From Clostridia bacterium (GTDB taxonomy: Bacteria; Bacillota_A; Clostridia; Oscillospirales; CAG-272): a DNA stretch of 16,695 nucleotides. How positions within the stretch are numbered: the stretch's first letter is position 1; each line of letters starts with the position of its first letter. The position numbers were made by a program, and so were the translations under genes. Below are positions 1 through 6,758 of the stretch, in pieces. The stretch lies in assembly GCA_017407725.1 (NCBI GenBank), contig JAFQWB010000093.1, positions 1 to 16,695 of the forward strand, written 5' to 3'. The notes beneath the pieces are model-generated. The model was not told the origin of the DNA and made no database searches. It was given only the letters and a program-made list of their open reading frames with translations.

Positions 1-32
1 GCGAGTCCTCTCATAAATTTGTTCAGTTTCAT
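1..32 (-). CDS. 5' end of an unidentified gene, cut by the window edge
   Basis: Reading leftward, an ATG at 32 is preceded by AAGGAG with a 7-base spacer, a textbook ribosome binding site, and opens a frame (MKLNKFMRGL) that leaves the window after ten codons. Too little is visible to assign a function. A second start in a different frame, ATG at 126, is preceded by a weaker GGTGAG and stays open to the window edge for 42 codons (Lys/Glu-rich). It sits only about 30 bases below the predicted transcription start. Either could be the real gene. I favour 32 on ribosome-binding-site strength alone. Confidence 0.5.
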   Translation of the reverse strand, partial: MKLNKFMRGL

Positions 33-162
33 AATTTTTCTCCTTGTTGTCATTAATATTTGATGTTTTCCCTTTGGCAGATCTTTTATCTGCAGACACT
101 GTTTCCACTTCTTCTATAATTTCCATCGGACTCACCGCCTTTCTGCCTATCTTCTCACCTTT

Positions 163-190
163 ATTTTATCACTCTATGTTTTTTTGTCAA
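163..190 (-). promoter_or_regulatory. Sigma-A promoter for the left-edge gene
   Basis: On the minus strand TTGACA (185-190) and TAAAAT (163-168) are separated by 16 bases, with a TGA extended -10 element. Transcription would start near 156, giving a leader of about 125 bases to the ATG at 32, or about 30 bases to the ATG at 126. Confidence 0.65.
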
Positions 191-234
191 GTATTTTTAG
201 GGATTTTTGTGCATTTTGCCAAAAAGATTTGGGA

Positions 235-265
235 TAAAAAAAGACCTGCCTTAAAGACAGGTCTT
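235..265 (-). terminator. Rho-independent terminator of the aldo/keto reductase unit
   Basis: AAGACCTG pairs with CAGGTCTT around a short, partly paired loop (241-265). On the minus strand it is followed by a run of seven T. It lies 7 bases below the stop codon of the aldo/keto reductase gene and ends that transcription unit. Confidence 0.85.
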
Positions 266-272
266 AATTGTT

Positions 273-1286
273 TTATCGGTTTGCAAGAATTGCATCTATC
301 TCGTCAAGCTCTTCTTTTGCAAGGGTCATATTGTCAAGCGCGCGAACGTTCTCGATCACCTGCTCAGGCTTTGAAGCGCCGATAAGCGCAGACGTAACCG
401 TCGAGTCACGAAGCGTCCACACAAGCGCAAGCTGTGCAAGAGTCTGACCTCTTCTCATTGCCACCTCGTTAAGTGCGCGAACAGTTCTTAAGAGATTCTC
501 ATTTATATCCGAGGGACGTAAAAATCTCGGGTCATGTGCCGCGCGCGAATCTGCGGGAATGCCGTCAAGGTATCTGCCAGTAAGCTTTCCGCCTGCAAGA
601 GGTCCGAAAGCCATTATGCCGACTCCCTCGTCTTTAAGAAGATCTGTAAGTCCGTGCTCAATGCCTCTGTTAAGCATTGAATAGTTGGGCTGATGGATAA
701 GCATATGCATTCCCATGCCCTTCATACATTCAATTGCTCTCTTTGCCTGCTCGGGGTTATAGTTTGATATTCCCGCATAAAGAGCCTTTCCGCTCTTGAC
801 TATATCGTAAAGAGCACATACCGTTTCCTCGATGGGAGTCTGATCGTCGGGTCGGTGGTGATAGAAAATATCAACGTAGTCAAGCTTCATTCTCTTAAGC
901 GACTGATCGATGCTCGCCATAAGATATTTTCTTGATCCGTTGTTTCCGTAAGGACCCTTCCACATATCGTATCCCGCTTTCGTGGATATGATAAGCTCGT
1001 CACGGTAAGGACGGAAGTCTCTTTCCATATGAATTCCGAAATTTCTTTCAGCCTCTCCGTAAGGAGGTCCGTAATTGTTCGCAAGATCAAAATGTGTAAT
1101 TCCGTTATCAAAAGCTGTGCGAAGAATCTGTTGCTGTACCCCAAACGGCGTTATATCGCCGAAATTGTGCCAAAGACCGAGCGAGATCGCAGGAAGGAGA
1201 AGTCCGCTTCTTCCGCATCTTCTGTACGGAATTCTTCTGTAGCGCTCCTCGTTTGGCACATAGTTCATGTACTGATCGTAGCTCAT
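273..1286 (-). CDS. Aldo/keto reductase, YghZ / L-glyceraldehyde 3-phosphate reductase type
   Basis: A 337-residue cytoplasmic NADPH-dependent aldo/keto reductase. The N-terminal block RRCGRSGLLLPAISLGLWHN is typical of the YghZ (AKR14-like) branch, whose E. coli member is about 346 residues and reduces L-glyceraldehyde 3-phosphate and methylglyoxal. The catalytic tetrad is visible: D67 (in FDLANNYG), Y72, K103 (in STKAGYD) and H144 (in YHHRPD). The start follows GGAGG with a 5-base spacer. The gene lies 23 bases below the membrane acyltransferase gene and shares its promoter, with a terminator right after its stop. Family membership is clear. The physiological substrate is inferred; a broader aldehyde-detoxifying role is equally possible. 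Confidence 0.92.
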   Translation of the reverse strand: MSYDQYMNYVPNEERYRRIPYRRCGRSGLLLPAISLGLWHNFGDITPFGVQQQILRTAFDNGITHFDLANNYGPPYGEAERNFGIHMERDFRPYRDELIISTKAGYDMWKGPYGNNGSRKYLMASIDQSLKRMKLDYVDIFYHHRPDDQTPIEETVCALYDIVKSGKALYAGISNYNPEQAKRAIECMKGMGMHMLIHQPNYSMLNRGIEHGLTDLLKDEGVGIMAFGPLAGGKLTGRYLDGIPADSRAAHDPRFLRPSDINENLLRTVRALNEVAMRRGQTLAQLALVWTLRDSTVTSALIGASKPEQVIENVRALDNMTLAKEELDEIDAILANR

Positions 1287-1309
1287 AATTCCTCCGAAAA
1301 AGTTTTATA

Positions 1310-2413
1310 TTATTCTGCCTTTGTCCAAAGATCCTTGCAGACCTTTTTCTCAAGTGCCTCAAGCCCTTCCTTGATATGAAGAAGCTTAAAGAGATAGAAT
1401 CTCACAAGGTCGATTGCCGAGCATACGAGATAAAGCGCAAGTGCCGCGCCGATAACGGCAAGTGCAAGCATAAAAGGAGATAATTTTCCTATTTCGGTGC
1501 AGCTGTTAAGCATGAATTTGCCCCAGGTAAGCGGATGAACGTGGATAATATAAACGCTGAAGGCAAGAGGCGACATAAAGCCAATTACCTTTGCGAGGGG
1601 CTTTAATTTAAGCTTCGAGAAGCCTATAAGCAGACAAATTCCGTTAAGAAGGATGGTAGGCGAGGTATAGCTTACGAGATTTCCTCCGCCCTCGACCTCA
1701 AACATGCAAAGGAAGGTAAGAAGCGATGAAAGAAGGAATAATATGAAAAACCACACCGCGTGAACGTTTTCAAAGCACTTATACTTTGAAATATATGCTC
1801 CGATCACGTAAACGACCGAAAGCCATACGGCATTATATCCGCCCGACGTCCAGAAAACGTCTCCCACGGGATTTCCGAATATATTAAGCTTGAACACTAA
1901 AGGAAGAACCGAGAAGATTATCACAAGAGCGGCAATTATTGCCCTCATCTGGCGTCTTGGAAGCTTATCGACCGCAATATTCATAAGAGGTGTAAAGAAG
2001 AACATACAGAAATATGCGGTGAAATACCAATACTGGCTCTTCATTACCGGGAAGAAAGCCGCAAAGATCTGCTCTTTACCCACAAGATCGGGATAAAAAA
2101 TTCCGAAAATCAGCGTCGTGAGTCCCGTATAGAAGAAGACCTGAAGCCAAAGATAAATGATGTTTGAGTATTTGAATTTTGACTTTATTCCGACGTAGCC
2201 CGATATAGCCGCGTAGCAGTTTACCGCACAGAATGCAGCAATTTCAAGAAACCACGCAACCTTATACGCATTAAAGGGAGTGTGCTTACCCGCCTCGCTT
2301 ATAACTCCGCCCTGCCCGAGAACGTGCAGAACTGCAACGAGTATCATTGATACCGTTCTTAAGAGATCTATTCCGTAATTTCTCTCTCTTTTAACCGAAA
2401 GCTCCTTTGTCAT
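1310..2413 (-). CDS. Membrane acyltransferase, acyltransferase-3 family
   Basis: A 367-residue integral membrane protein with about ten hydrophobic helices. The N-terminus (NYGIDLLRTVSMILVAVLHV) is the acyltransferase-3 (OafA/WecH-like) signature. R19 and H30 form the family's R-x10-H motif in the first helix, thought to bind acyl-CoA and act in transfer. The family moves acetyl or other acyl groups onto sugars of exopolysaccharide, peptidoglycan or lipids. There are no neighbouring glycosyltransferases to suggest the acceptor. The start follows GAAAGG with a 6-7 base spacer. It is the first gene of a two-gene unit with the aldo/keto reductase; no functional link between them is evident. Substrate unknown. 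Confidence 0.88.
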   Translation of the reverse strand: MTKELSVKRERNYGIDLLRTVSMILVAVLHVLGQGGVISEAGKHTPFNAYKVAWFLEIAAFCAVNCYAAISGYVGIKSKFKYSNIIYLWLQVFFYTGLTTLIFGIFYPDLVGKEQIFAAFFPVMKSQYWYFTAYFCMFFFTPLMNIAVDKLPRRQMRAIIAALVIIFSVLPLVFKLNIFGNPVGDVFWTSGGYNAVWLSVVYVIGAYISKYKCFENVHAVWFFILFLLSSLLTFLCMFEVEGGGNLVSYTSPTILLNGICLLIGFSKLKLKPLAKVIGFMSPLAFSVYIIHVHPLTWGKFMLNSCTEIGKLSPFMLALAVIGAALALYLVCSAIDLVRFYLFKLLHIKEGLEALEKKVCKDLWTKAE

Positions 2414-2481
2414 AAAAAACCTTTCCGACCTGTTTTGATCTTTATAAGTTGCGGCAGGGCATCTTCCCTTCCGTATCTATA

Positions 2482-2510
2482 AGTATACATATAAACACCC
2501 GTTTTGTCAA
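2482..2510 (-). promoter_or_regulatory. Sigma-A promoter for acyltransferase and aldo/keto reductase
   Basis: On the minus strand TTGACA (2505-2510) and TATACT (2482-2487) are exactly 17 bases apart. It lies about 70 bases upstream of the acyltransferase start and back to back with the plus-strand promoter at 2601. Confidence 0.8.
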
Positions 2511-2600
2511 GTTTTCTTTCATTCTTATCTTATTAAATCCCAAAAGTATACAAAAAATTAAGAATAACGTGCTAAAATGCGGTAAGCCGAAAAAAGCTTC

Positions 2601-2629
2601 TTGACTATCGGTGGTTATAATGATATAAT
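2601..2629 (+). promoter_or_regulatory. Sigma-A promoter for the four-gene lipoprotein/cysteine desulfurase unit
   Basis: TTGACT (2601-2606) and TATAAT (2624-2629) are 17 bases apart, with an extended -10 TGA. Transcription should start near 2636. The roughly 64-base leader can form a hairpin with GCGGC (2645-2649) pairing GCCGC just ahead of the AAGGAAGG ribosome binding site, and an inner AAAGA/TCTTT stem. Confidence 0.82.
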
Positions 2630-2699
2630 AGTAAAGTAGAAAAAGCGGCGATTAAAAAAGAAAATTCTCTTTCTATATGCCGCAAGGAAGGAAAAAATC

Positions 2700-3278
2700 A
2701 TGAAAAAAATAATTTCACTTATACTTATATTCACTCTCGCACTCTCTTTTGCAGCCTGCAATAAAAAAGATCCTACGGGTGATATCATTCCTACCGGAAT
2801 GAAGCTTGCTTCAAATCCCGAGCTTTGCGAATATTCGCTTTTCGTTCCCGAAGGCTGGATAGTTGACATACAGACAAGCCTTACAAGTGCAAGAGTCGGC
2901 GAGACAGACTCATCCTCTCTTTCGGTAAGCGCATTCACAAACGCTTCTATCCCCGAATCTGACGATATGCTCACAAAATACTGGGAGAGCTACACAGAGG
3001 ACCTTAAGTCTGTCTTTGACAAAAAGGATGACGGCTCGTCCACCTTCACACCCTCTGAGCCCGAAACCATAACTCTTAAAAAGGGCGAAAAGAAGGTTGC
3101 GGCTATCAAGGTAACCTACACCGCTTCTCTTTCGGGAACAGAGCTTAAGTATATCCAGGTAATTTCATACGATAACGCGTATTTCTATATCATGACCTTC
3201 ACAACAACACCCGACGGCTTTGCAAAGAATATCGACGACTTTAACAGCGTTATTGCAAACTTCACCTTCGATAACTGA
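2700..3278 (+). CDS. Secreted lipoprotein with PsbP/DcrB-like fold
   Basis: A 192-residue protein starting with a lipoprotein signal peptide: two lysines, a hydrophobic stretch, then SFAAC with the lipidated cysteine at C20. Export to the outer face of the membrane is expected. The rest is one domain with the PsbP/DcrB-like pattern: a LFVPEGW motif near residue 50, a mixed-charge middle, a strand with YIQVISYDNAYFYIMTF, and a helix ending in NSVIANFTF. Such domains are common in Firmicutes lipoproteins with no defined activity. The ribosome binding site AAGGAAGG is good. The stop TGA overlaps the next start (TGATG), so translation of the cysteine desulfurase is probably coupled. The fold call is from pattern recognition; function unknown. 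Confidence 0.75.
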   Translation: MKKIISLILIFTLALSFAACNKKDPTGDIIPTGMKLASNPELCEYSLFVPEGWIVDIQTSLTSARVGETDSSSLSVSAFTNASIPESDDMLTKYWESYTEDLKSVFDKKDDGSSTFTPSEPETITLKKGEKKVAAIKVTYTASLSGTELKYIQVISYDNAYFYIMTFTTTPDGFAKNIDDFNSVIANFTFDN

Positions 3279-4432
3279 TGGCAATGATATATCTTGACAA
3301 CAGCGCAACTACCGCGCTTTCTGAAATTTCAATAGAGAGGCTTAAAGAGGGGTATGAAAAATTCGGCAATCCCTCTTCTCTTCACTCTGCAGGTCTTGAA
3401 GCCGAAAAGCTTATAAGATGTGCAAGAGGGGAGCTTTTATCGGCTCTCGGAATAAGAGACAGCTCGGAATATACCGCAATATTCACATCGTCGGGCACAG
3501 AATCTGACAATCTTGCCATTCTCGGCACTCTGAGAGCCAAGAGCTTCAGATTCACCCCTCGCATAATCACAAGCGAGGGCGAGCACGCCGCCGTAAAAAT
3601 GTCTCTTGAACAGGCAAAAAAGGAAGGTGCCGAGATAGTCACTCTTAAAACCACGGGCGGCACTATAGATAGGGACGAGCTTGCTTCTCTTGTAAACGAA
3701 AGAACCGTACTCGTTTCGATAATGACGGTAAACAACGAAACGGGTGCTCTTTACGATATAAAAAATCTTTTCTCGCTTGTAAAGAGAATAAATCCGCAGA
3801 CTATTACACATACTGACTGTGTGCAGGGATTTCTGAAGATCCCCTTCTCGATGCCCTTGTCGGGTGCAGATATGCTGACGGTGAGCGGACACAAGATACA
3901 CGCGCCCAAGGGCGTCGGTGCTCTTGTAGTTAAAAACAGTATAATCAAATCAAAAAGGATAGTTCCCATAATTCACGGCGGCGGTCAGGAGGGAAACCTC
4001 AGATCGGGAACCGAGAACGTTGCCGGAATATACGCACTCGGAGGTGCGGCTAAAGAAGGAAGCGCATCTGTATCGGCGTTTTATGAAAAAGCCGCTCGCT
4101 TAAGAGAGATCTTCATAAATACTCTCGGCGATACCGCAAGGATCAATACGCCAAAAGAATACGCTCCTCACATAATCAGCGTCACCCTGCCCTCCATAAG
4201 AAGTGAAACAATGCTTCACTATCTTTCATCAAAGGGCGTATATATTTCATCGGGCTCTGCCTGCTCCTCAAATTCGGGACATAAGAGCACCACTCTTCTT
4301 TCCTTCGGTCTTTCTCCAAGGGAGGCGGATTCTACGATAAGAGTCAGCCTTTCGGAGTACACCACCGAATCCGAGGTTATTTTTGCCGCAAACGCCATCA
4401 AGGATGGCTGCGGCAGCCTTGCAAGAGCCTAA
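3278..4432 (+). CDS. Cysteine desulfurase, NifS/IscS family
   Basis: A 384-residue PLP enzyme (class V aminotransferase fold) that removes sulfur from cysteine as an enzyme-bound persulfide for Fe-S clusters, thiamine or tRNA thiolation. Visible landmarks: YLDNSATT at the N-terminus, SSGTESDN (71-78), H103 stacking on PLP, NNETGAL (152-158), D180, the PLP lysine K206 in SGHK, and the persulfide cysteine C329 in SSGSACSS. Length is close to short NifS proteins. The annotated start overlaps the previous stop by one base; an ATG two codons later (MIYLDNSATT) is equally credible. No IscU, SufU, ThiI or IscR gene is nearby, so the sulfur acceptor cannot be inferred. Confidence 0.93.
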   Translation: MAMIYLDNSATTALSEISIERLKEGYEKFGNPSSLHSAGLEAEKLIRCARGELLSALGIRDSSEYTAIFTSSGTESDNLAILGTLRAKSFRFTPRIITSEGEHAAVKMSLEQAKKEGAEIVTLKTTGGTIDRDELASLVNERTVLVSIMTVNNETGALYDIKNLFSLVKRINPQTITHTDCVQGFLKIPFSMPLSGADMLTVSGHKIHAPKGVGALVVKNSIIKSKRIVPIIHGGGQEGNLRSGTENVAGIYALGGAAKEGSASVSAFYEKAARLREIFINTLGDTARINTPKEYAPHIISVTLPSIRSETMLHYLSSKGVYISSGSACSSNSGHKSTTLLSFGLSPREADSTIRVSLSEYTTESEVIFAANAIKDGCGSLARA

Positions 4433-4458
4433 ACAAATAAAATAAGGAAGACAGACTT

Positions 4459-5490
4459 ATGAAAATAGCATTTTACGACACAAAGCTCTACGACCGTGAA
4501 TCCTTTGAAAAAAAGGGCGAGGAGCTTGGCATTACCTTCAAGTTTTACGAGGACAAGTTAAACGTTGATACCGCCACACTTGCAAAGGGATGCGACGGAG
4601 TATGCGTTTTCGTTAACGACGACGTAAACGAAAAGGTAATAGACCTTCTTTACGAAATGGGCGTAAAGCTCATTGCTCTCAGATGCGCAGGCTACAACAA
4701 CGTTGCAATAAAGCACTGCTACGGAAAGCTTCACGTTGTAAGAGTTCCCGCATACTCTCCCTACGCCGTTGCCGAGCACGCCATGGCTCTTCTTCTCACC
4801 TCTATAAGAAGAATTCACAAGGCGTATATAAGAACGAGAGATTTCAACTTCAGCCTTAACGGAATGACAGGCTTTGATCTTTACAAAAAGACGGTCGGCG
4901 TCATCGGAACGGGTAAGATAGGAAGGGTCTTTATAGACATCTGCAAGGGATTCGGCATGAACATACTTGCATATGACAAGTTCCCGTCTGACGATCTTGA
5001 CGTAAAGTACGTTTCTCTTGAAGAGCTTTACAGAGAAAGCGACGTTATATCATTCCACTGTCCTCTCACCGAGGATACCTATCATATGCTCGACGCAAAG
5101 GCTATTGATAAGCTCAAAAAGGGAGTTGTTATTATAAACACCTCAAGAGGTGCGCTTATCGATGCCGAAGATCTTCTTGCAGGAATCAAATCAAGAAAGA
5201 TCGGCGCCGCTTGTCTTGACGTTTACGAGGAAGAATCCGACTTCTTCTTTGAGGATCTTTCGGGTCACATTCTTGACGACGATACTCTTGCAAGGCTTAT
5301 TTCAATGCCCAACGTAATAGTTACCTCGCATCAGGCATTCCTTACACGTGAGGCGCTTGACAACATTTCTTCAACCACTATAGACAATATTTTCACCGTT
5401 CTTTCGGGAAAGGTATGCGACAACGAGATCTGCTACAGATGCTCACAAGAGGGTAAATGTAACAAGAAAAGAAACGTTCCCTGCTTTTAA
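4459..5490 (+). CDS. ldhA: D-lactate dehydrogenase (D-2-hydroxyacid dehydrogenase, LdhA-like)
   Basis: A 343-residue cytoplasmic NAD-dependent dehydrogenase reducing pyruvate to D-lactate. The Rossmann motif GVIGTGKIG (147-155) with D173 after the next strand indicates NAD preference. Catalytic residues by family spacing are R230 (in NTSRGALID), E259 (in DVYEEE) and H291 (in SHQAFLT). The last motif, followed by REALDNISSTT, is characteristic of fermentative LdhA rather than glycerate or phosphoglycerate dehydrogenases. The C-terminus carries five cysteines in 23 residues (C320, C325, C328, C334, C342), beyond the usual end. The start follows AAGGAAG. Next to glycerate kinase, a hydroxypyruvate or glycerate role is an alternative that I consider less likely. 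Confidence 0.88.
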   Translation: MKIAFYDTKLYDRESFEKKGEELGITFKFYEDKLNVDTATLAKGCDGVCVFVNDDVNEKVIDLLYEMGVKLIALRCAGYNNVAIKHCYGKLHVVRVPAYSPYAVAEHAMALLLTSIRRIHKAYIRTRDFNFSLNGMTGFDLYKKTVGVIGTGKIGRVFIDICKGFGMNILAYDKFPSDDLDVKYVSLEELYRESDVISFHCPLTEDTYHMLDAKAIDKLKKGVVIINTSRGALIDAEDLLAGIKSRKIGAACLDVYEEESDFFFEDLSGHILDDDTLARLISMPNVIVTSHQAFLTREALDNISSTTIDNIFTVLSGKVCDNEICYRCSQEGKCNKKRNVPCF

Positions 5491-5505
5491 GCAGCTTAAA
5501 AAGCC

Positions 5506-6636
5506 ATGAATATTCTCGTTGCTATAGATTCATTCAAGGGAAGCCTTTCGTCAAGACTTGCGGGAGAAGCTGTTAAAGAAGGATTTCTTCTTGCAGACCC
5601 CTCCCACATCATTACGGTGGCATCTGTTGCCGACGGCGGAGAGGGAACGCTTGACGCCATAACAGGCGACAAAGGAAGCATAAAAAGCGCAGAGGTGCTT
5701 TCACCCACACTAAAAAAAATAAACGCACGCTTCGGAATTGAAGGCGAGCGATGCGTGATAGAATCTGCCGAGGCGATAGGTCTTACCCTTCTTTCAGAAA
5801 ATGAAAGAGATCCCGAAAAGACCTCAACCTTCGGTCTTGGTCAGCTTATTGCGGCGGCAATAAATATGGGTGCGCGCGATTTCATAATAGGAATAGGCGG
5901 AAGCTCAACAAACGACTGCGGAATCGGAATGCTTTCGGCTCTCGGTTACGAATTTTATAATGCAAAGGGAGAAAGGCGTATCCACGGCGCATCGGCGCTT
6001 GCGGATATTGCTTACATAAAGAGCGATAAGGTTATAAAGGAGCTTCCCAAATGCTCGTTCACGGTTGCCTGCGACGTTGACAATCCGCTTTGCGGTGAAA
6101 GAGGCGCATCGCATATTTACGCCCCTCAGAAGGGCGCATCGCACGACTCGGTTCTGAGAATGGATGAGAGTATGGAGAAATTTGCAAAGCTTTGCAAGGA
6201 TTTTTTGCCCTCGTCAGACAAGGATCTTCCCGGTGCGGGAGCGGCAGGCGGACTCGGCTTTGCCTTCACCTCCTTCCTCGGAGGAAGACTGAAGAAGGGC
6301 ATTGACGTCGTGCTTTCTGCGATCAACATCGAAGAGAAGATCAAGGCCTGCGACCTTGTCATTACGGGAGAGGGCAGACTTGACTATCAGAGTGCAAACG
6401 GAAAAACTCCTATCGGCATTGCATCTCTTGCAAAAAAGCACGGAAAGAGAGTCATCGCCGTCTCGGGATGTATCGGCAAGAGTGCAGAGGAGCTGAACGG
6501 TCTCGGAATTGACGCATTCTTCCCCATTCTTCGCTCGATCACAAGCCTTGAAGAGGCAATGGATATCGAAAATGCCTATGAAAACCTTAAAGCCACGGCA
6601 TACCAGGTGGCAAGACTTATACATATCTATACGTAA
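5506..6636 (+). CDS. Glycerate kinase (GarK/GlxK family)
   Basis: A 376-residue kinase phosphorylating D-glycerate with ATP, usually to 2-phosphoglycerate, feeding lower glycolysis. Family signatures run in order: DSFKGSLSS (8-16), ADGGEGTLD (42-50), GGSSTNDCGIGML (131-143), DVDNPLCGERGA (190-201), PGAGAAGGLGFA (242-253) and TGEGRLDYQS (287-296). Length matches the family. The start is fixed by the conserved opening MNILVAIDSFKGS, yet the 15 bases between the dehydrogenase stop and this ATG contain no Shine-Dalgarno sequence, suggesting translational coupling to the upstream gene. It is the last gene of the unit, directly before a strong terminator. Confidence 0.93.
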   Translation: MNILVAIDSFKGSLSSRLAGEAVKEGFLLADPSHIITVASVADGGEGTLDAITGDKGSIKSAEVLSPTLKKINARFGIEGERCVIESAEAIGLTLLSENERDPEKTSTFGLGQLIAAAINMGARDFIIGIGGSSTNDCGIGMLSALGYEFYNAKGERRIHGASALADIAYIKSDKVIKELPKCSFTVACDVDNPLCGERGASHIYAPQKGASHDSVLRMDESMEKFAKLCKDFLPSSDKDLPGAGAAGGLGFAFTSFLGGRLKKGIDVVLSAINIEEKIKACDLVITGEGRLDYQSANGKTPIGIASLAKKHGKRVIAVSGCIGKSAEELNGLGIDAFFPILRSITSLEEAMDIENAYENLKATAYQVARLIHIYT

Positions 6637-6637
6637 T

Positions 6638-6684
6638 AAAATACCGACAACCGCCACGAAGGTTGTCGGTATTTTTGTTTTTTT
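6638..6684 (+). terminator. Strong rho-independent terminator after glycerate kinase
   Basis: ATACCGACAACC (6641-6652) pairs perfectly with GGTTGTCGGTAT (6661-6672) around an 8-base loop, extended by flanking A and T bases, then a T-rich tract to 6684. It begins 2 bases after the glycerate kinase stop and separates this unit from the GH32 gene. Confidence 0.95.
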
Positions 6685-6688
6685 GCTA

Positions 6689-6717
6689 TTGAAAAGATAT
6701 TTCTTTTCTGCTATAAT
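6689..6717 (+). promoter_or_regulatory. Sigma-A promoter of the GH32 fructanase gene
   Basis: TTGAAA (6689-6694) and TATAAT (6712-6717) are 17 bases apart with an extended -10 TGC. The -35 box begins just after the T-tract of the upstream terminator. A GAGGAGG ribosome binding site at 6747-6753 precedes the ATG at 6759. No obvious operator or catabolite-repression box was recognised. Confidence 0.8.
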
Positions 6718-6758
6718 CATCATATGGTTATATATTCTCTGATTTTGAGGAGGAAAAT

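Noticed and set aside
44..385. Plus-strand reading frame of 113 codons across the left intergenic region
   Set aside because: It has no ribosome binding site, runs through a terminator and into the antisense of the aldo/keto reductase gene, and resembles no protein.
2414..2600. Possible riboswitch or divergent operator between the back-to-back promoters
   Set aside because: Only short, loosely paired repeats (ATTCTTA/TAAGAAT) were seen; no known aptamer core or clear operator.
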